Shown here one piece after another: positions 33,280-44,038 of a stretch of DNA of 64,000 bases (the stretch's first letter is position 1; every line of letters begins with the position of its first letter). The notes beneath the pieces are model-generated. The model was not told the DNA's origin. It was given only the letters and a program-made list of their open reading frames with translations, and ran no database searches. Origin of the DNA: Magicicada septendecula (lineage: Eukaryota; Arthropoda; Insecta; Hemiptera; Cicadidae); assembly GCA_034769895.1 (NCBI GenBank), contig JAWRYS010000684.1, positions 124,001 through 188,000 of the forward strand. The letters run 5' to 3'. The position numbers and the translations under genes were made by a program.

Positions 33280-35310
33280 ATGTCACTTTCAAAAACAAGT
33301 CAAAATGAGGAGGATTATGGTGGGGACAGTGAGAAAACTATATGGCATTATTTTAAAAAAATGCAAAAAGACAAGTCTGTCAACGCCGAATGCATATTGT
33401 GCTCAAAGTTAATAAAAATAAGTAAAGGTTCTTATAAAGGATTAAGAACACATTTGAGAACAAAGCATTGCATTTGCATTGATCAAAGTTCTGAAAATAG
33501 CCAATTAAAACGTCCGAATTCTGATTCATTCTCTAAACCATCCACATCAAGAACTGATTCAGATAATATTATTTGTGAGGAAGAAATACCCAAGAAAAAG
33601 TCTAAAACAATAGACAATTATTTTCAAAAGGAAAACTCGATGGAAAAGATGATCTCGAGAATGGTCTGTAAAAATGGTATGCCCTTCAATTTATTTTGTA
33701 CATCGCCAGATTTGAGATATTTGTTTAGAAAAAGCGGATTTCAACTTCCTAATTCACCAAATACTATAAGATCTATAGTAACAAATTTCGCAAATACCGT
33801 TAAAGCAGACTTGATAATTGAGTTCGAGTATCTTAGGAGACAAGGAAAACGATTCTCTTTGAGTTTTGACGAATGGACTTCCCAAAAAAATCACCGATAT
33901 TTGAACCTAAATTTACACCACAAAGAAAAACACTTTAATCTGGGCTTGATTAGAATCCGTGGTTCGTGTACTGCGGAACATACTATCAGTCTAATAAAAA
34001 ATCGCTTAAAAAGCTTCGGTCTTGATACTGATACTGATATTATTGTCATGAGTACTGACGGCGCAAGTGTTATGGTCAAAGTAGGTAAGCTCATGAATTG
34101 CTATCAACAACTCTGCTTCGCACATGGGTTACAATTAGCTGTGGTCGATGTTTTATATAAAAAAAATGAAGAGAAGGCAGAAAACCGCCTAGCAACAACG
34201 TCAACAACATCTAATGAATCAGATACAGATACAGATGACGAAGACACAATGAATGATGAAGAACAACTTGAACAAGGGGTTATAGTTACAATAACGGATC
34301 CTGGGGATCCTTATCTTTCTAAGGCTGAAGTAATTCCTAGATTCAATGATATTCTTCAAAAAGTGCGAAAAGTAGTAAAGCTGTTCAAAAGGTCGCCTAC
34401 TAAATACGATATGTATCTGCAAAAGTATGTGAAAGAAGATATAGGTAAAGAATTAAGCCTGATGTTGGATTGCCGCACACGTTGGAATAGTCTTCTCTCT
34501 ATGATCGAAAGATTTTATAAGCTGAAAGTGTGTGTCGATAAAGCTTTAATAGATATAGGATCTGACATTAAATTTAGTGACCTTGAATGGTCGAAAATAA
34601 AAGATTTGATTGACAGTTTGCAGCCATTTAAATTGGCTGTAGAGGCCCTATGCAGAAGAGATTCGACCCTGTTAACTGCTGAAACAACACTAAAATTTGT
34701 TTTAGAGAAGTTGCTCACTCATGACACGGTGTTAAGTAATGAATTATATGAAGCACTATGTACAAGGATTAAAGAACGCCGCACTGTAGTATCAGGAATA
34801 TTAATATATTTACAGAATCCAAAGAAATATCATGAAAATCTAAACGGATCCGATGATACATTTACTATGCCAAAGAAAAAAATCATACGATTAGAAATGA
34901 AAAAAATCTTAGAGAGAGTTATTCAAGATGATAAGTCTAAAGAAAACGTGGAAGAAATAGTAGAGGAGAACGTAGATTCACCATTACTAAAGAAAGATTT
35001 GACATTACAGGAAGAACTACAATTACAAATCCAGCAAGAATCCACATGTTATAGCATAAATACTAAAAAAGAAAAAGATTTTGATAAAGTACTAAAAAAG
35101 GAAATGACTGCGTTTGAAAGTGAAGGAGTTCGAGGAGAATACTTATCTACTATTCATGATTATTTTCTGACAATAAAGCCAACAAGTGTAGAAGCTGAAA
35201 GGGCTTTTTCGGCCGCAGGCTATATTTGTAGCTCTATTAGAAGTCGACTGGGAGATGACACAATTAACACTATTTGTTTTCTAAGATCCTTCTTTCAAAA
35301 TCAAAATTGA
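33280..35310 (+). CDS. hAT1 transposase (BED finger, RNase H-like core), intact
   Basis: 676 residues from ATG 33280. A BED-type zinc finger lies at residues 20-65 (W22, C38, C41, H58, H63) and binds element ends. The RNase H-like catalytic core has D197 in SFDEWTSQ and D260 in STDGAS. The third acidic residue is E640 in SVEAERAFSAAG, inside the C-terminal hAT dimerisation region that ends NTICFLRSFF. An acidic insert at about residues 300-330 lies within the all-helical insertion domain. All catalytic positions are present and no stop or shift is visible, so this transposase may be active. It would excise and reinsert hAT1 in the nucleus. Confidence 0.95.
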   Translation: MSLSKTSQNEEDYGGDSEKTIWHYFKKMQKDKSVNAECILCSKLIKISKGSYKGLRTHLRTKHCICIDQSSENSQLKRPNSDSFSKPSTSRTDSDNIICEEEIPKKKSKTIDNYFQKENSMEKMISRMVCKNGMPFNLFCTSPDLRYLFRKSGFQLPNSPNTIRSIVTNFANTVKADLIIEFEYLRRQGKRFSLSFDEWTSQKNHRYLNLNLHHKEKHFNLGLIRIRGSCTAEHTISLIKNRLKSFGLDTDTDIIVMSTDGASVMVKVGKLMNCYQQLCFAHGLQLAVVDVLYKKNEEKAENRLATTSTTSNESDTDTDDEDTMNDEEQLEQGVIVTITDPGDPYLSKAEVIPRFNDILQKVRKVVKLFKRSPTKYDMYLQKYVKEDIGKELSLMLDCRTRWNSLLSMIERFYKLKVCVDKALIDIGSDIKFSDLEWSKIKDLIDSLQPFKLAVEALCRRDSTLLTAETTLKFVLEKLLTHDTVLSNELYEALCTRIKERRTVVSGILIYLQNPKKYHENLNGSDDTFTMPKKKIIRLEMKKILERVIQDDKSKENVEEIVEENVDSPLLKKDLTLQEELQLQIQQESTCYSINTKKEKDFDKVLKKEMTAFESEGVRGEYLSTIHDYFLTIKPTSVEAERAFSAAGYICSSIRSRLGDDTINTICFLRSFFQNQN

Positions 35311-35905
35311 TTTTTTGATAATATATATACTGAAATAATCATTACTTAAAATAATTATTTATCGTAAGTTGACTAAATTAAAGAGCTATAATTATAATAC
35401 AATAAAGATTGTGATAATTGTGCTATTCATCAGACAAATTCATCAAATCATGATGGTGTCTGTCATAACTATAAGACTTGTTAGTTAGCATTTTCAAATA
35501 AATACTTTAATAATTATTGTGATCTCAATTCTCATCTAAGTAAATTACGTAAGGTTAATTAAATTAGATTTTATAAAGTTACTTACTATGAAATTTAGGA
35601 AGTGGAAGATTGAACCACTCGTTACGTTGTTAAAATTTTACTAATTACTTACCATACACTACTAGATTTTAATTGTTTGCTCGTTGTCTAATCTTAACAT
35701 TGGAAATAAAGTTGATTATATATATGTTTTTTTAATAAACTACCTATAATAAGTACAATTACACTCGATTAACTCATTAACAGTTCATTTTGAACCGAAA
35801 AGTGAATATCATCCTGATTTGATCAATCCGGCCGGGTCCGGCTGGATCGCTGGGAATCCGGTCGGATCCGGCCGGATTGCAAATGATGCCGGATTGCAAT
35901 CACTA

Positions 35906-35913
35906 GTTTCGAT
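35906..35913. repeat. hAT1 target-site duplication, right (GTTTCGAT)
   Basis: Second copy; see 30718-30725. Confidence 0.95.
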
Positions 35914-35999
35914 GAGACGAAACTCTTGTCGGCGGTGAGTGATTACTTCCTTCGTCTTCATATGGAGTCCGTCTTGATTCAGAAGTATGCTGCGATCGC

Positions 36000-36012
36000 T
36001 ATGAATCGGCGG
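36000..36012. repeat. B2 target-site duplication, left (TATGAATCGGCGG)
   Basis: The 13-bp PLE sequence here recurs at 41282-41294, on the other side of B2. Confidence 0.9.
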
Positions 36013-36169
36013 CCAGGTCAGAGCTGTTGGGTTGTGCGTCGTGAGACGACCCAATGGGTTCCTAGTACCGAGCCTCCGGTAGGGGCTCCTGCCTAGTGGT
36101 CCTGTCCAGACGGAATGTTGTTAATTAATTTTTATTGGTCGCTACAACGACGTGCTCGTACTAGGTCGA

Positions 36170-38850
36170 CTAGTACAGTGTTTGTCGAGGCCGTTTCCAA
36201 GATTCACCTGGACGTGTTCGGTACTTGCCAAGGCCAGCTATGAGTGGGTTTGTCTGGGTCCTCGCAGCTCGGACGTAAAATTTACGTGCAAGTCGCCTTG
36301 CGGTGTCATCCAAGGAGCGGACACCGAGTCCTCTTCTCAGGAGACGAGAAGAAAACCGATAGGGGACTTTGGCCGCTAGCCGAAGACCTCTATCGAGAAC
36401 GCTTTGCAACCTTCTTTTATGAACGGTTGCGAGGTAACCCCAGGCGGTAAGAGCGTAGGTAATGATCGGCAACAGGCGTTGACGATCAACTTACCCAGCT
36501 TGCGGGTCATAGCCTTGTTGGCAAGTATCGGAAACAGTTGCGCGAGACGAGCGGACGCTTTCTTTCGCATCGTCTCAGCGTGGGCACGCCAGGTGAGCCG
36601 ACGATCAAGGTGGACACCGAGGTACTTTACTTCTCTCGACCAGGGCAAGTACGTTCTACCGAGTCTCACTCGGCCTCGTGGTTCTTTCCGGCGCTTTGTA
36701 AATAGCACCGCGGAGCTCTTGGTTTCGTTGACGGCAACTTTCCAGCTTTCCGTCCACGTCGAATACGCATCGAGTGCGCGCTGAAGTCGTGGGATAGCAA
36801 AGTCTGCGTTCCGATCGGCGGTATAGACCGCCGTGTCGTCGGCAAACAGAGCTATCTGGACTCCAGGCTCTCTGGGTGCGTCGTTGACATACACGGAGAA
36901 CAGGAGAGGCCCTAGCACGCTACCTTGAGGTACCCCGGCTGTAATGCGTCTCTCGGAAGAGACGTGGTCATCTATTCGCACGCAGAAAGTCCTCTCCGTC
37001 AGAAAGCTAGCAATCAAGCGAAGGTAGCAATCTGGGAGCTGGATTTCCCGGAGCTTGAACAAGAGCCAGTCATGCCAGACACTATCAAAGGCCTTTTCCA
37101 CATCTAGGAAACAGGCGACAGTCTGCTCTTTCCGACACCCGGCGTCCGTGATGTATTCCACCAGTCTCATCAGTTGATGAGTGGTGGAATGCCCCACACG
37201 GAAGCCGAACTGTTCGGGGACCAGTACATCGAAATTTCTTAGATGATCTAGTACTCTCCGTTGTACGAGACGTTCGAGGACCTTTGACGTGGCTGACAGT
37301 AGGCTAATGGGCCGGAGGTTGCCGGGACGGGAAGCGTCCTTTCCCTGCTTCGGGATCACTATGACCGTCGCCTTACGCCATTTCTGGGGAAAATAGGCCA
37401 GTCTAAGACACGCGTTGAACAGCGCGATCAATAAAAGTACTCCTCGCTCCGGGAGTCGAGTAAGAGCGGCGTTCGAGACGCCGTCCGGGCCAGGAGCTTT
37501 TCTCGGCACGAGTTCAACAAGCCGATCTGTGACCTCTTCCCTAGTAATGGGTTCGGGCTCCGCAGTGATCGGAAGAGACAGAAAGTCTTCCACTTCGTTC
37601 TCGACTTCTTCGTCGAAGTCCCAGTCCATGGGCGGGTTAGGTGCGAACTGTCGCTCAAAACACGCGCCCAAGTACTCGGCCTTCGCCTCCGGGCGAGCCA
37701 GGATTTGACAGAAAGGTCCAGCAATGGCCGGGATGCGAGGCCGGCGCCTCTTCCCTACCAACGCCGAAGGTATCCGGTAAGGGCTACTTTCGTCCTATCC
37801 GTCCCCTGCTTGGGCCACTGCGAGTTCCCAACAGCGTCTCCGGTAGGCCTGCATTTCACGACGTAAAATGCCGGTCGCCGGGTTGTACGCTGCCTTGTCG
37901 GCCGGATCACGGGTCCGCTGCCAGCGTCTCCGAAGGCGATTTCTGTCGCAAGCGAGAGCACTCGTCTCCTCTGGGATCCGCTGCCAGTGGGGCGTGACGC
38001 CAGGCTTCATCCTGGAAGACGCGTCGATCGCAGATACGACAGCCTCGTCAAACGCGGCAACTGCCTCGTCGACTTGGCGGACGGTTTCGAGTGGTCCCGC
38101 CTCTGGCAATCGGCGACTTAACGCCGGGCCATAGCGGTCCCATTCTACCACCTTCCTGACATCTCTGCGTACGACGTGCTGGGTAGCGACGTGTATCAAG
38201 ATGGGGAGATGATCGGACGATAGTTCCGTTAGCGCGGACACATGGACCGGACAGTCAATTCCTTGGATCACCACTATGTCCAAGACACCGGGAGCCGCGT
38301 TGCGTTGTGAGGGGTAGAACGTAGGTTGGGTAGGCCCAATCACTGTTATCCTGCGAGAATCGGCAAACCTGCGTAAACGTTTCCCGTTTGGGGCAGTCAA
38401 GCGACTGTTCCAATCGCGATGTTTACAGTTCAGGTCGCCGGCCATGATGACCCTCCTGTGTGCATCGAACGCGACAGCTAGATCGGGGTGAAGGAGCTCT
38501 TTTTGCGGCGGTTTATACGCCGCGACCATCTGTACACCGCCTAAAGTGTTTAACAACTACACAGCGGTGCCTTCGAGGTGAGTCATTGCAGGCAAGACGA
38601 CTCGGTGATGCTCAAGGTTGAGCCTCACCGCGACGGCAGTACCGCCACCAGCAGTGCCCGGTCTGTCGTTTCGATAGCACACATAGTTGGCCAGTCGTAA
38701 CCGACTCGCAGGGGTCAAGTGGGTCTCATTGAGAAGGACTACATCGGGTTTGAGTCGGGCCAGTAATTCTTGGAGTCCCTGGATCTTGTTGGACAACCCG
38801 TTGGCGTTCCAGGAAAGAATTGAGAGATCACGTTTGAGGACCCGACTCAT
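36170..38850 (-). pseudogene. Copy B2 ORF2, endonuclease-reverse transcriptase (two nonsense codons, one 4-bp deletion)
   Basis: ATG at 38850 overlaps the ORF1 stop as ATGA. Endonuclease motifs WNANGLS, NETHLTP, AGDLNCKH and SSDHLPIL are kept. TAG at 38557-38559 is the same codon as in B1. A private TAG lies at 37795-37797 (TCG in B1). Reverse transcriptase motifs KAPGPDGV, FLDVEKAFDSVWHDW (G to W), GVPQGSVLGP and FADD follow. A four-base deletion near 36470 moves the last 100 residues to another frame, ending at 36170. Confidence 0.9.
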
Positions 38851-40625
38851 AGAAAACCTACACAAGTGGCGGCTTCCACCAAAAGCATGAATCTCTCTGT
38901 TGTATCGGCAGTCTCCAAGCGGGAGCGGATGGACTTGAAGGTCTGGGCAACTTTGCGGAGGTCAAATTCCGCAAGGAAGTCTTTGACGACCTGATAGTCG
39001 TCTGGATCGGTTTTCGAGGCAGATTGCCCGGAGACTGTGTGCGCATAAGAGCGCCGAGGCTTATCAATCGGGGGATTGGTGGAAGCCAGGGGTTTCTTAG
39101 GGCCAGGTGTAGCGCCTCTAGCGGAGGTGCTAGGAAGAGGGACAGATGCGATAACGTCGGTCTTCACGCGCTGCGCAGGCTGTCTGGACTGTGCGGCTGG
39201 GTTGGCAGGAGCCCGGGAGCGAGCGCCACGGGGCTTACGATGCCGCTTCTTTTTGCCTGCATTAGGGTATCGCGGGGGCGGGAGGTCAGGCGAGGCTGCT
39301 TTTAAAGCAGGGGCAAGATTCTCCGGTGCTTAGGAGGGTTGAGAATTCTCAGGCTCCACAACCGAGATGATTGACAATGGCTGGTCTGTCTCACTTTGTT
39401 TAGATGCCGCGAGGTTACGGCGCTTTTTCGCCATAGGCGAGACAGGGGCCTGGGGAGGAGCCTGAGTTGGAAATGCCTGTACCACAGGTGTCTGCTTCGG
39501 GCCTTTGCTACGTTTTCGTTGCTTGTTAGCAACTGCGGCGAAAGACACGGCAGCCGTAGCAGGAGGCGAAGGGCCTGGCTGCTCGGTTGCAGGTCTAGAA
39601 CCAGCTTCCGGATGCCTCGGTGGTGGCAGGCGCCCTTTCGGCTTTCGCCGCTCGAGCTCCCGCTGAAACACCGGACATGCCCGGTAGTTGGCGGGGTGAC
39701 TTCCGCCGCAGTTGATGCACCTTTTAAATGCTGGTGCGTCATAGTGTTTACTGGCGTGAGGTAAAGAACACCTCACGCACGCCGGAGCGTTAGAACAGGT
39801 CTCTGAGTGATGCCCGAAGCGTTGGCACTTGTAGCACTGAGGCAGACCCCCGGGAGCGCGGCTTCTTTCCACTTTTACGCGGAAACCAAAGAGCCGCGTA
39901 AGAGAGAGTAGGCTTGCGCCTGCCTCGCTGTTCTCGGCCATGATGCGAACCAGGGGAATTGGACGCCTTGGTCCGGCAGGAGCAAATACCCGATGTACCG
40001 CGCGAACCGGATAGCCCAGCTCATCGAGGATTTCCTCGAGAGGAGAGTTCACGTCTAAGCCTCTGAGCACGAAGGACAGAGGCTTCACGTGTTTCGGGGT
40101 GAAGGTATGGTACTGGAGGTCGGCGGATTCAACGAACGCCATGACGCTGCGGTACTCGTCCATTCCTCGGACAGCGATCTTGACGGTGTCGCTCCCAAGG
40201 AGCTTCAAGTCAACGCTGGCCGGGGAAAGTCCGGGAGCCACTATCAGTCGCCGGTAAAAACCGGTGACGTTGTTCACGCCGTGAACGAACACGGGCGGGA
40301 TGCGACGAGTGGCCGGCGGTGCTTGGGCAGCGCCGGGCACAGTCGGCCCCGAGCCGGATTCGCCATCGGCGGGGACAACTTCCATGGCGGACGCCGAGGA
40401 AGAGGTTGAGGAGGTCCGATTCCGCCTCGGTTTCTTAACCGGGCGCCCCCGTGGCCCAACCGCCACGAAAGCGTCGGTCTCGTCACCGGGCAGCGGAACC
40501 GTCCGGGGATCGACAACTTGGTCCGCATCCATAGCCGGAGAACACGGCGAATCGCTCGTGTGGGGTATGGAGGAGGCGAGCGACTGCGTGCTCGTTGACG
40601 CACCCGGACCGGGCATTTCCGCCAA
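38847..40625 (-). pseudogene. Copy B2 ORF1, Gag-like zinc-knuckle protein (start changed, one nonsense codon)
   Basis: The codon aligned with the B1 start is TTG (40625-40623); the next in-frame ATG is nine bases downstream (40616). PRE_C2HC begins at KPLSFVLRGLD. Knuckles are CYKCQRFGHHSETC, CVRCSLPHASKHY (last cysteine replaced by tyrosine) and CINCGGSHPANYRAC. Three codons (REL) present in B1 are absent. A TAA at 39330-39332 interrupts the proline-rich tail; the frame then continues to TGA at 38849-38847. Confidence 0.9.
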
Positions 40626-41281
40626 CGAGCGGGAGGTTCACCGACCAGAGGCTGCCTCCGGCGGTAACCAGGGACCTATGGTCCGGCCCAAGCCGGATCG
40701 CAGGCGGGACTACTGGAACGCTCAGGCTTTCTACGAGCTGGGCTAATGACCGGCTTCGTTAGATACCTCTCCTTACCAAGAGAGGTGTCCACCGGCCTCT
40801 TTACCTAGGCGATATCCAAGCTCGCTTATCACTGGTGGGGGCTCGCAAGGATCGTCTTAGGCAGCGCTACCTATGAGCCTGAGCGTCAGCGGGCAAGATG
40901 CGCTGCGCAACCGTAAGCTCTGGTAGGCCAAAAAATGCTTCCTCTTCAACGCCAGTTGGTGGTCCTGAAAAGGGTCACTCGGCTGGTGGTCCTTAGAAGG
41001 TCCGATGACTCAGCTGTGTGTGCTAGCTACTCAGTTCACCAGCCAGCTGAGTTTTCTTCTTCCTTCTAAGGCCTGATGTAATCCAGCAAGCAGGGCAGCA
41101 GATGTAGTTTGCCTGTCCTCGTCAAGTGAAGGCAGCAGGGGCAGCAGCTGTACAACAGCGAGTCGCTTCCGAAAACGTCCAGTGAAGAGCTGATCCAGAG
41201 AGGAGGTCCTTCCTGTACGAGAAGCTGAAGCGAAGTGTGGACGACCTCTGACGATCGATCCGACCGGACAAAGTTCGGACG
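40626..41281 (-). other. Copy B2 5' UTR
   Basis: GC-rich leader homologous to 5914-6528, with about 30 additional bases at the extreme 5' end. No convincing open frame. Confidence 0.75.
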
Positions 41282-41294
41282 TATGAATCGGCGG
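41282..41294. repeat. B2 target-site duplication, right (TATGAATCGGCGG)
   Basis: Second copy; see 36000-36012. Confidence 0.9.
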
Positions 41295-41780
41295 GGCGAA
41301 AGCATCGCATTAAGTACTTTATGGCATGGCGCGATGCGAGCCTCTCACACACCTTCTTGTTTCTGATTGGCCGGTGATGCTGTACTTACCTGTGCGGGGG
41401 TTGCAATTAGTAAACAATTAGCACAGGTAGCATCGCGGGAAATCAGCAGCCTTCTCCACAGTATTTCTTGGAAAACAAGTGAGTACATAATGGCATAGCT
41501 TGGTGCGAGCCAATCATACACCATCTCTATTGTGATTGGTTGATGGTGTCATTTTTACCTGTACGTAGGACTTTGTTGAATTTATATGTACAGGTAGCAT
41601 GGCAGGACAGCTTTAGTCTATACCACAGTACTGTGGGCCTGCACGTAGACACCCAAAGTGCATAAAATTTTATACCACTGATGATGGCAGCCAGTGGAGC
41701 TGCCGAAACGTTTGGTTTTGTTTTAAACCAGGGACCACGGCCAAACAGCCCGGATATCTTGCATAATTCAAATGACACCG
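41295..41780 (+). other. Penelope-like element 3' region with direct repeats
   Basis: Continues the PLE after B2. Two diverged copies of a repeat of about 170 bp begin near 41310 and 41477, sharing TGCGAGCC, TGATTGG and TTACCTGT. No open frame of note. The hammerhead-like motif at 41674-41716 lies near its end. Confidence 0.65.
41674..41716 (+). ncRNA. Hammerhead-like ribozyme motif H1 of the PLE
   Basis: CTGATGA at 41678-41684 and GAAAC at 41705-41709 are separated by a perfect six-pair stem II (GGCAGC/GCTGCC). Stem I is ACCA pairing with TGGT. There is no hairpin stem III; the palindrome ACGT takes its place. PLE-associated small hammerheads that form stem III between two molecules are known. 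Cleavage has not been shown here. Confidence 0.7.
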
Positions 41781-41841
41781 GCCGTGAAAGCCTAAGGAAT
41801 AATTTAGGGGATGCTTTAATTGGCGTAACTTCCGCTTGATT

Positions 41842-42147
41842 TAATTTTTTTTTTTTTGCTCACCTCTTCTACACGTTCTAATAAATTGTGAAGCTTACAC
41901 TCAATAATGCAGAGATCATCCTCTGTCTGAACCCTGTCACTTACCGATGTGAAATCAGATTCATCAGCCTCAATTTGGGTCTGAATTTCATCATACTTCG
42001 CGGACAACTCCATCAAGTGACGAAGTTTTATTTTTAAAGCATGGTGATCATTTATTTCAGGATCGAAATTGTCCGCGAAGGTGTTTATACGGGATATAGA
42101 GCTTTAATTGTGCCACGTTTTTTAATCAAAGCTTTCACATCAGTCAT
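41842..42147 (-). pseudogene. BEL2 Gag N-terminus, frameshifted fragment
   Basis: Minus-strand reading begins VKALIKKRGTIKA, matching the BEL1 Gag start VRALIKKRGTIKA. One base is lost shortly after. The rest (KYDEIQTQIEADESD, RVQTEDDLCIIECKL) follows in another frame and matches the BEL1 coiled region. It ends in the poly-lysine encoded by the A-rich break. Confidence 0.85.
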
Positions 42148-42944
42148 GATTGAACTGCAACCTGGTGATCCGAAATCGATAAATAAATGCAGAACAGGTG
42201 AACAATTTAATGTAATTTGAGTACTTATCAAATTCTGATATAATGCGGCAGCCAGTGAGTGGTACATAACTTAATCTAATTCCTTATTATAATATGTAAT
42301 TATTTTTTTAAAAATAGTTATTTGAAAATATGACCCATTTAACAATAAAAATATAAATATACCTTTATTCCATTATTTAAGTTTCTGACTGATTTCTTGT
42401 AAAATTGTATAAGTGAAAATTTGTGTGAAAATACAGGTCTATAGTCACTTGAAACTGATTTCTGTTTATATAAAAATTATTTTGCAAATATTACTCATTT
42501 TTACTGTATATAAAATTATATAAGTGAGAAACTATGAGAAATATAAGTTCATAGTCACTTGAATTATGAGATTCCTCTGCAGGTTTAAGATGGCTCCGTT
42601 GCCTGTCGTTTCCTTGGCGATCCTGTCCGGCTGGCCTTGGATTGGTGGCGCAAGTCTTGTTTCCGCTTGTCGGATGATGTTTGAAGTTGTAGCTCTCTGT
42701 GCAGGCTTGAAGTTCTGATCTTCAATGATGAATGACAAGTGACGATGACGATGAAGTGGAATATCTTGCGGTCTTTGAAATGATGTCCTGTAGAAGCTTG
42801 TACGGCCAAGTATGAAGTTTTTTTTTTTTTAAGTAATAAATGTATGCTCACGGCCAGCAATTTTACGTTTGAGAAGATTCGGGATTGACCAAAATGTTAT
42901 TTGGGCCTGTTAAATGAAATATAGATCCGGCCCGGAGGACCAAA

Positions 42945-43352
42945 TGTTACGTCTTCGACGCTCTCGAAAATTTCTTGAGTTGGTCTTAAAACGTGAGGCT
43001 GGTATAATATGAAATAACGTAGTGGACTGTATTTCTCTGAATTAACAGTTTATTTAAATTTATGTGAAAATGATTGCATGGCCCGTGCAGTGCAGCGTGA
43101 CATACATAGCCAAAGTAGGAATTAAGTAAGTACTGAAAAGCATAAGAATAAATTGAAATGGAAATTCCGATTTGAAAGAATTACATAGCCGTGGCGATGA
43201 AGGCTGTTGTCCGGTCAGAGTTTAACAGTTAACTAACTTGGACTGCGACGAGCGTAATGGGACACGCTGGTAGCAGTTTAGCGGGGGGGATGACGTCACT
43301 GCACGAACCCGCTGTTTACATATGCAGTTATTAAAAGGTACAAAGTTTAACA
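42945..43352 (-). repeat. BEL2 5' LTR
   Basis: Bounded by TGTTA...TAACA. In element orientation it is followed by TTTGGTCCTCCGGGCCGGAT in the primer-binding position, much like BEL1. The partner LTR is missing. Confidence 0.75.
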
Positions 43353-43402
43353 CAAACACATTCAGGAAACACAACTACAAAATAGCTTACAGAACTAACA
43401 AC

Positions 43403-43862
43403 ACCATCAAAAAGACATAAACGATACAAACACAGACACTGACACATACAACAAAACAGGAGTATACAAATTAAACTGCAGTGAATGCAACCATTTCTAC
43501 ATAGGCCAGACGGGAAGATCTTTTTCTTCAAGATTTTCCGAACACTTAAAAGCCCTTTCTAGTAACTACATACACTCTGTATTCGCCACACACATACAGA
43601 CTGAAAACCACAGCTACACCAACATCGAAAACAACCTCGAAATACTACACTACTTACGAAAAAGTAGGAAACTCAACACAGCTGAACAGTATGAAATATA
43701 TAAACACCACACACTACAACCAAACAACATATTAAATTACCAACTACACTTTAAATCACATGTACTATTTGACACAATCATACACAAACCAAACTATACT
43801 TTGAATCCCAGCGCCAACCCCCTCCCGCCAAAAACCCCCCACACACATCCCACCAACCTATG
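43403..43862 (+). pseudogene. PLE GIY-YIG endonuclease fragment, + strand
   Basis: Open without a start codon. It encodes GVYKLNCSECNHFYIGQTGR followed by SFSSRFSEHLKAL, the GIY-YIG core of a second PLE lineage, and the C-terminal helices (LNTAEQYEIYKHH). It stops at TGA/TAA near 43862. The reverse transcriptase part is absent. It is not close to the 28-30 kb PLE. Confidence 0.8.
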
Positions 43863-43901
43863 ATAAACCGTTACATTTGTTCACGACATTCTGTATTTAA
43901 A

Positions 43902-43942
43902 CCTCGCTGAGGAAAGTGTACACCACACCGAAACGTTTGAGG
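43902..43942 (+). ncRNA. Hammerhead-like motif H4
   Basis: CTGAGGA at 43907-43913 and GAAAC at 43930-43934; stem II GTGT/ACAC; stem I CCTCG with TGAGG, including one G-T wobble. ACGT palindrome instead of stem III. It follows the PLE fragment, as expected for a PLE terminal repeat. Confidence 0.6.
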
Positions 43943-43994
43943 ACAATAAGAAACGTAAGTTTTCACAAGTGAAAGTACAGTTAATCACATATAT

Positions 43995-44001
<7 letters not shown>

Positions 44002-44034
<33 letters not shown>
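44002..44034. repeat. (TA)n tract, left of the 141-bp array
   Basis: Uninterrupted TA dinucleotides; a second tract lies at 44732-44774. Confidence 0.9.

Positions 44035-44035
<1 letters not shown>

Positions 44036-44038
<3 letters not shown>

Larger units (their letters stand above)
30726..35905 (+). mobile_element. hAT transposon hAT1, apparently complete
   Basis: A 5180-bp element with 17-bp terminal inverted repeats, TAGGGATTGCAATCCGG on the left and TAGTGATTGCAATCCGG (reverse complement) on the right, with one mismatch. Clusters of ATCCGG/CCGGAT words within the first and last 100 bp look like subterminal transposase-binding repeats. It carries one uninterrupted transposase frame. The stretch 35311-35905 downstream of the gene is AT-rich and empty apart from the right-end repeats. 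Confidence 0.95.
30270..36012 (+). pseudogene. Penelope-like element, forward arm (GIY-YIG), split by hAT1
   Basis: Consists of 30270-30725 and 35914-36012. The first piece encodes the linker and the GIY-YIG core GVYGVPCSCGQVYIGTTKRS. The second encodes DETKLLSAVSDYF... and LHMESVLIQKYAAIAMNRR. Removing hAT1 with one copy of GTTTCGAT restores the frame through IRFDETK. B2 then interrupts the extreme C-terminus at ATGAATCGGCGG. Confidence 0.9.
36013..41281 (-). mobile_element. Jockey-clade LINE, copy B2, full length, minus strand
   Basis: Carries 5' UTR (40626-41281), two overlapping frames and 3' UTR (36013-36169), bounded by a 13-bp target duplication. It lies in the forward PLE arm in the orientation opposite to B1. 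By eye ORF2 and the 3' UTR are about 97-99 percent identical to B1, but ORF1 is only about 90 percent identical. Confidence 0.95.
41836..43352 (-). mobile_element. Truncated BEL/Pao element BEL2 (5' LTR, leader, start of Gag)
   Basis: On the minus strand it runs from a 408-bp LTR (42945-43352) through a leader to the first 100 codons of Gag, then stops at a T-rich junction near 41836. Reverse transcriptase and integrase are absent. It is related to BEL1 but clearly diverged. Confidence 0.8.
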
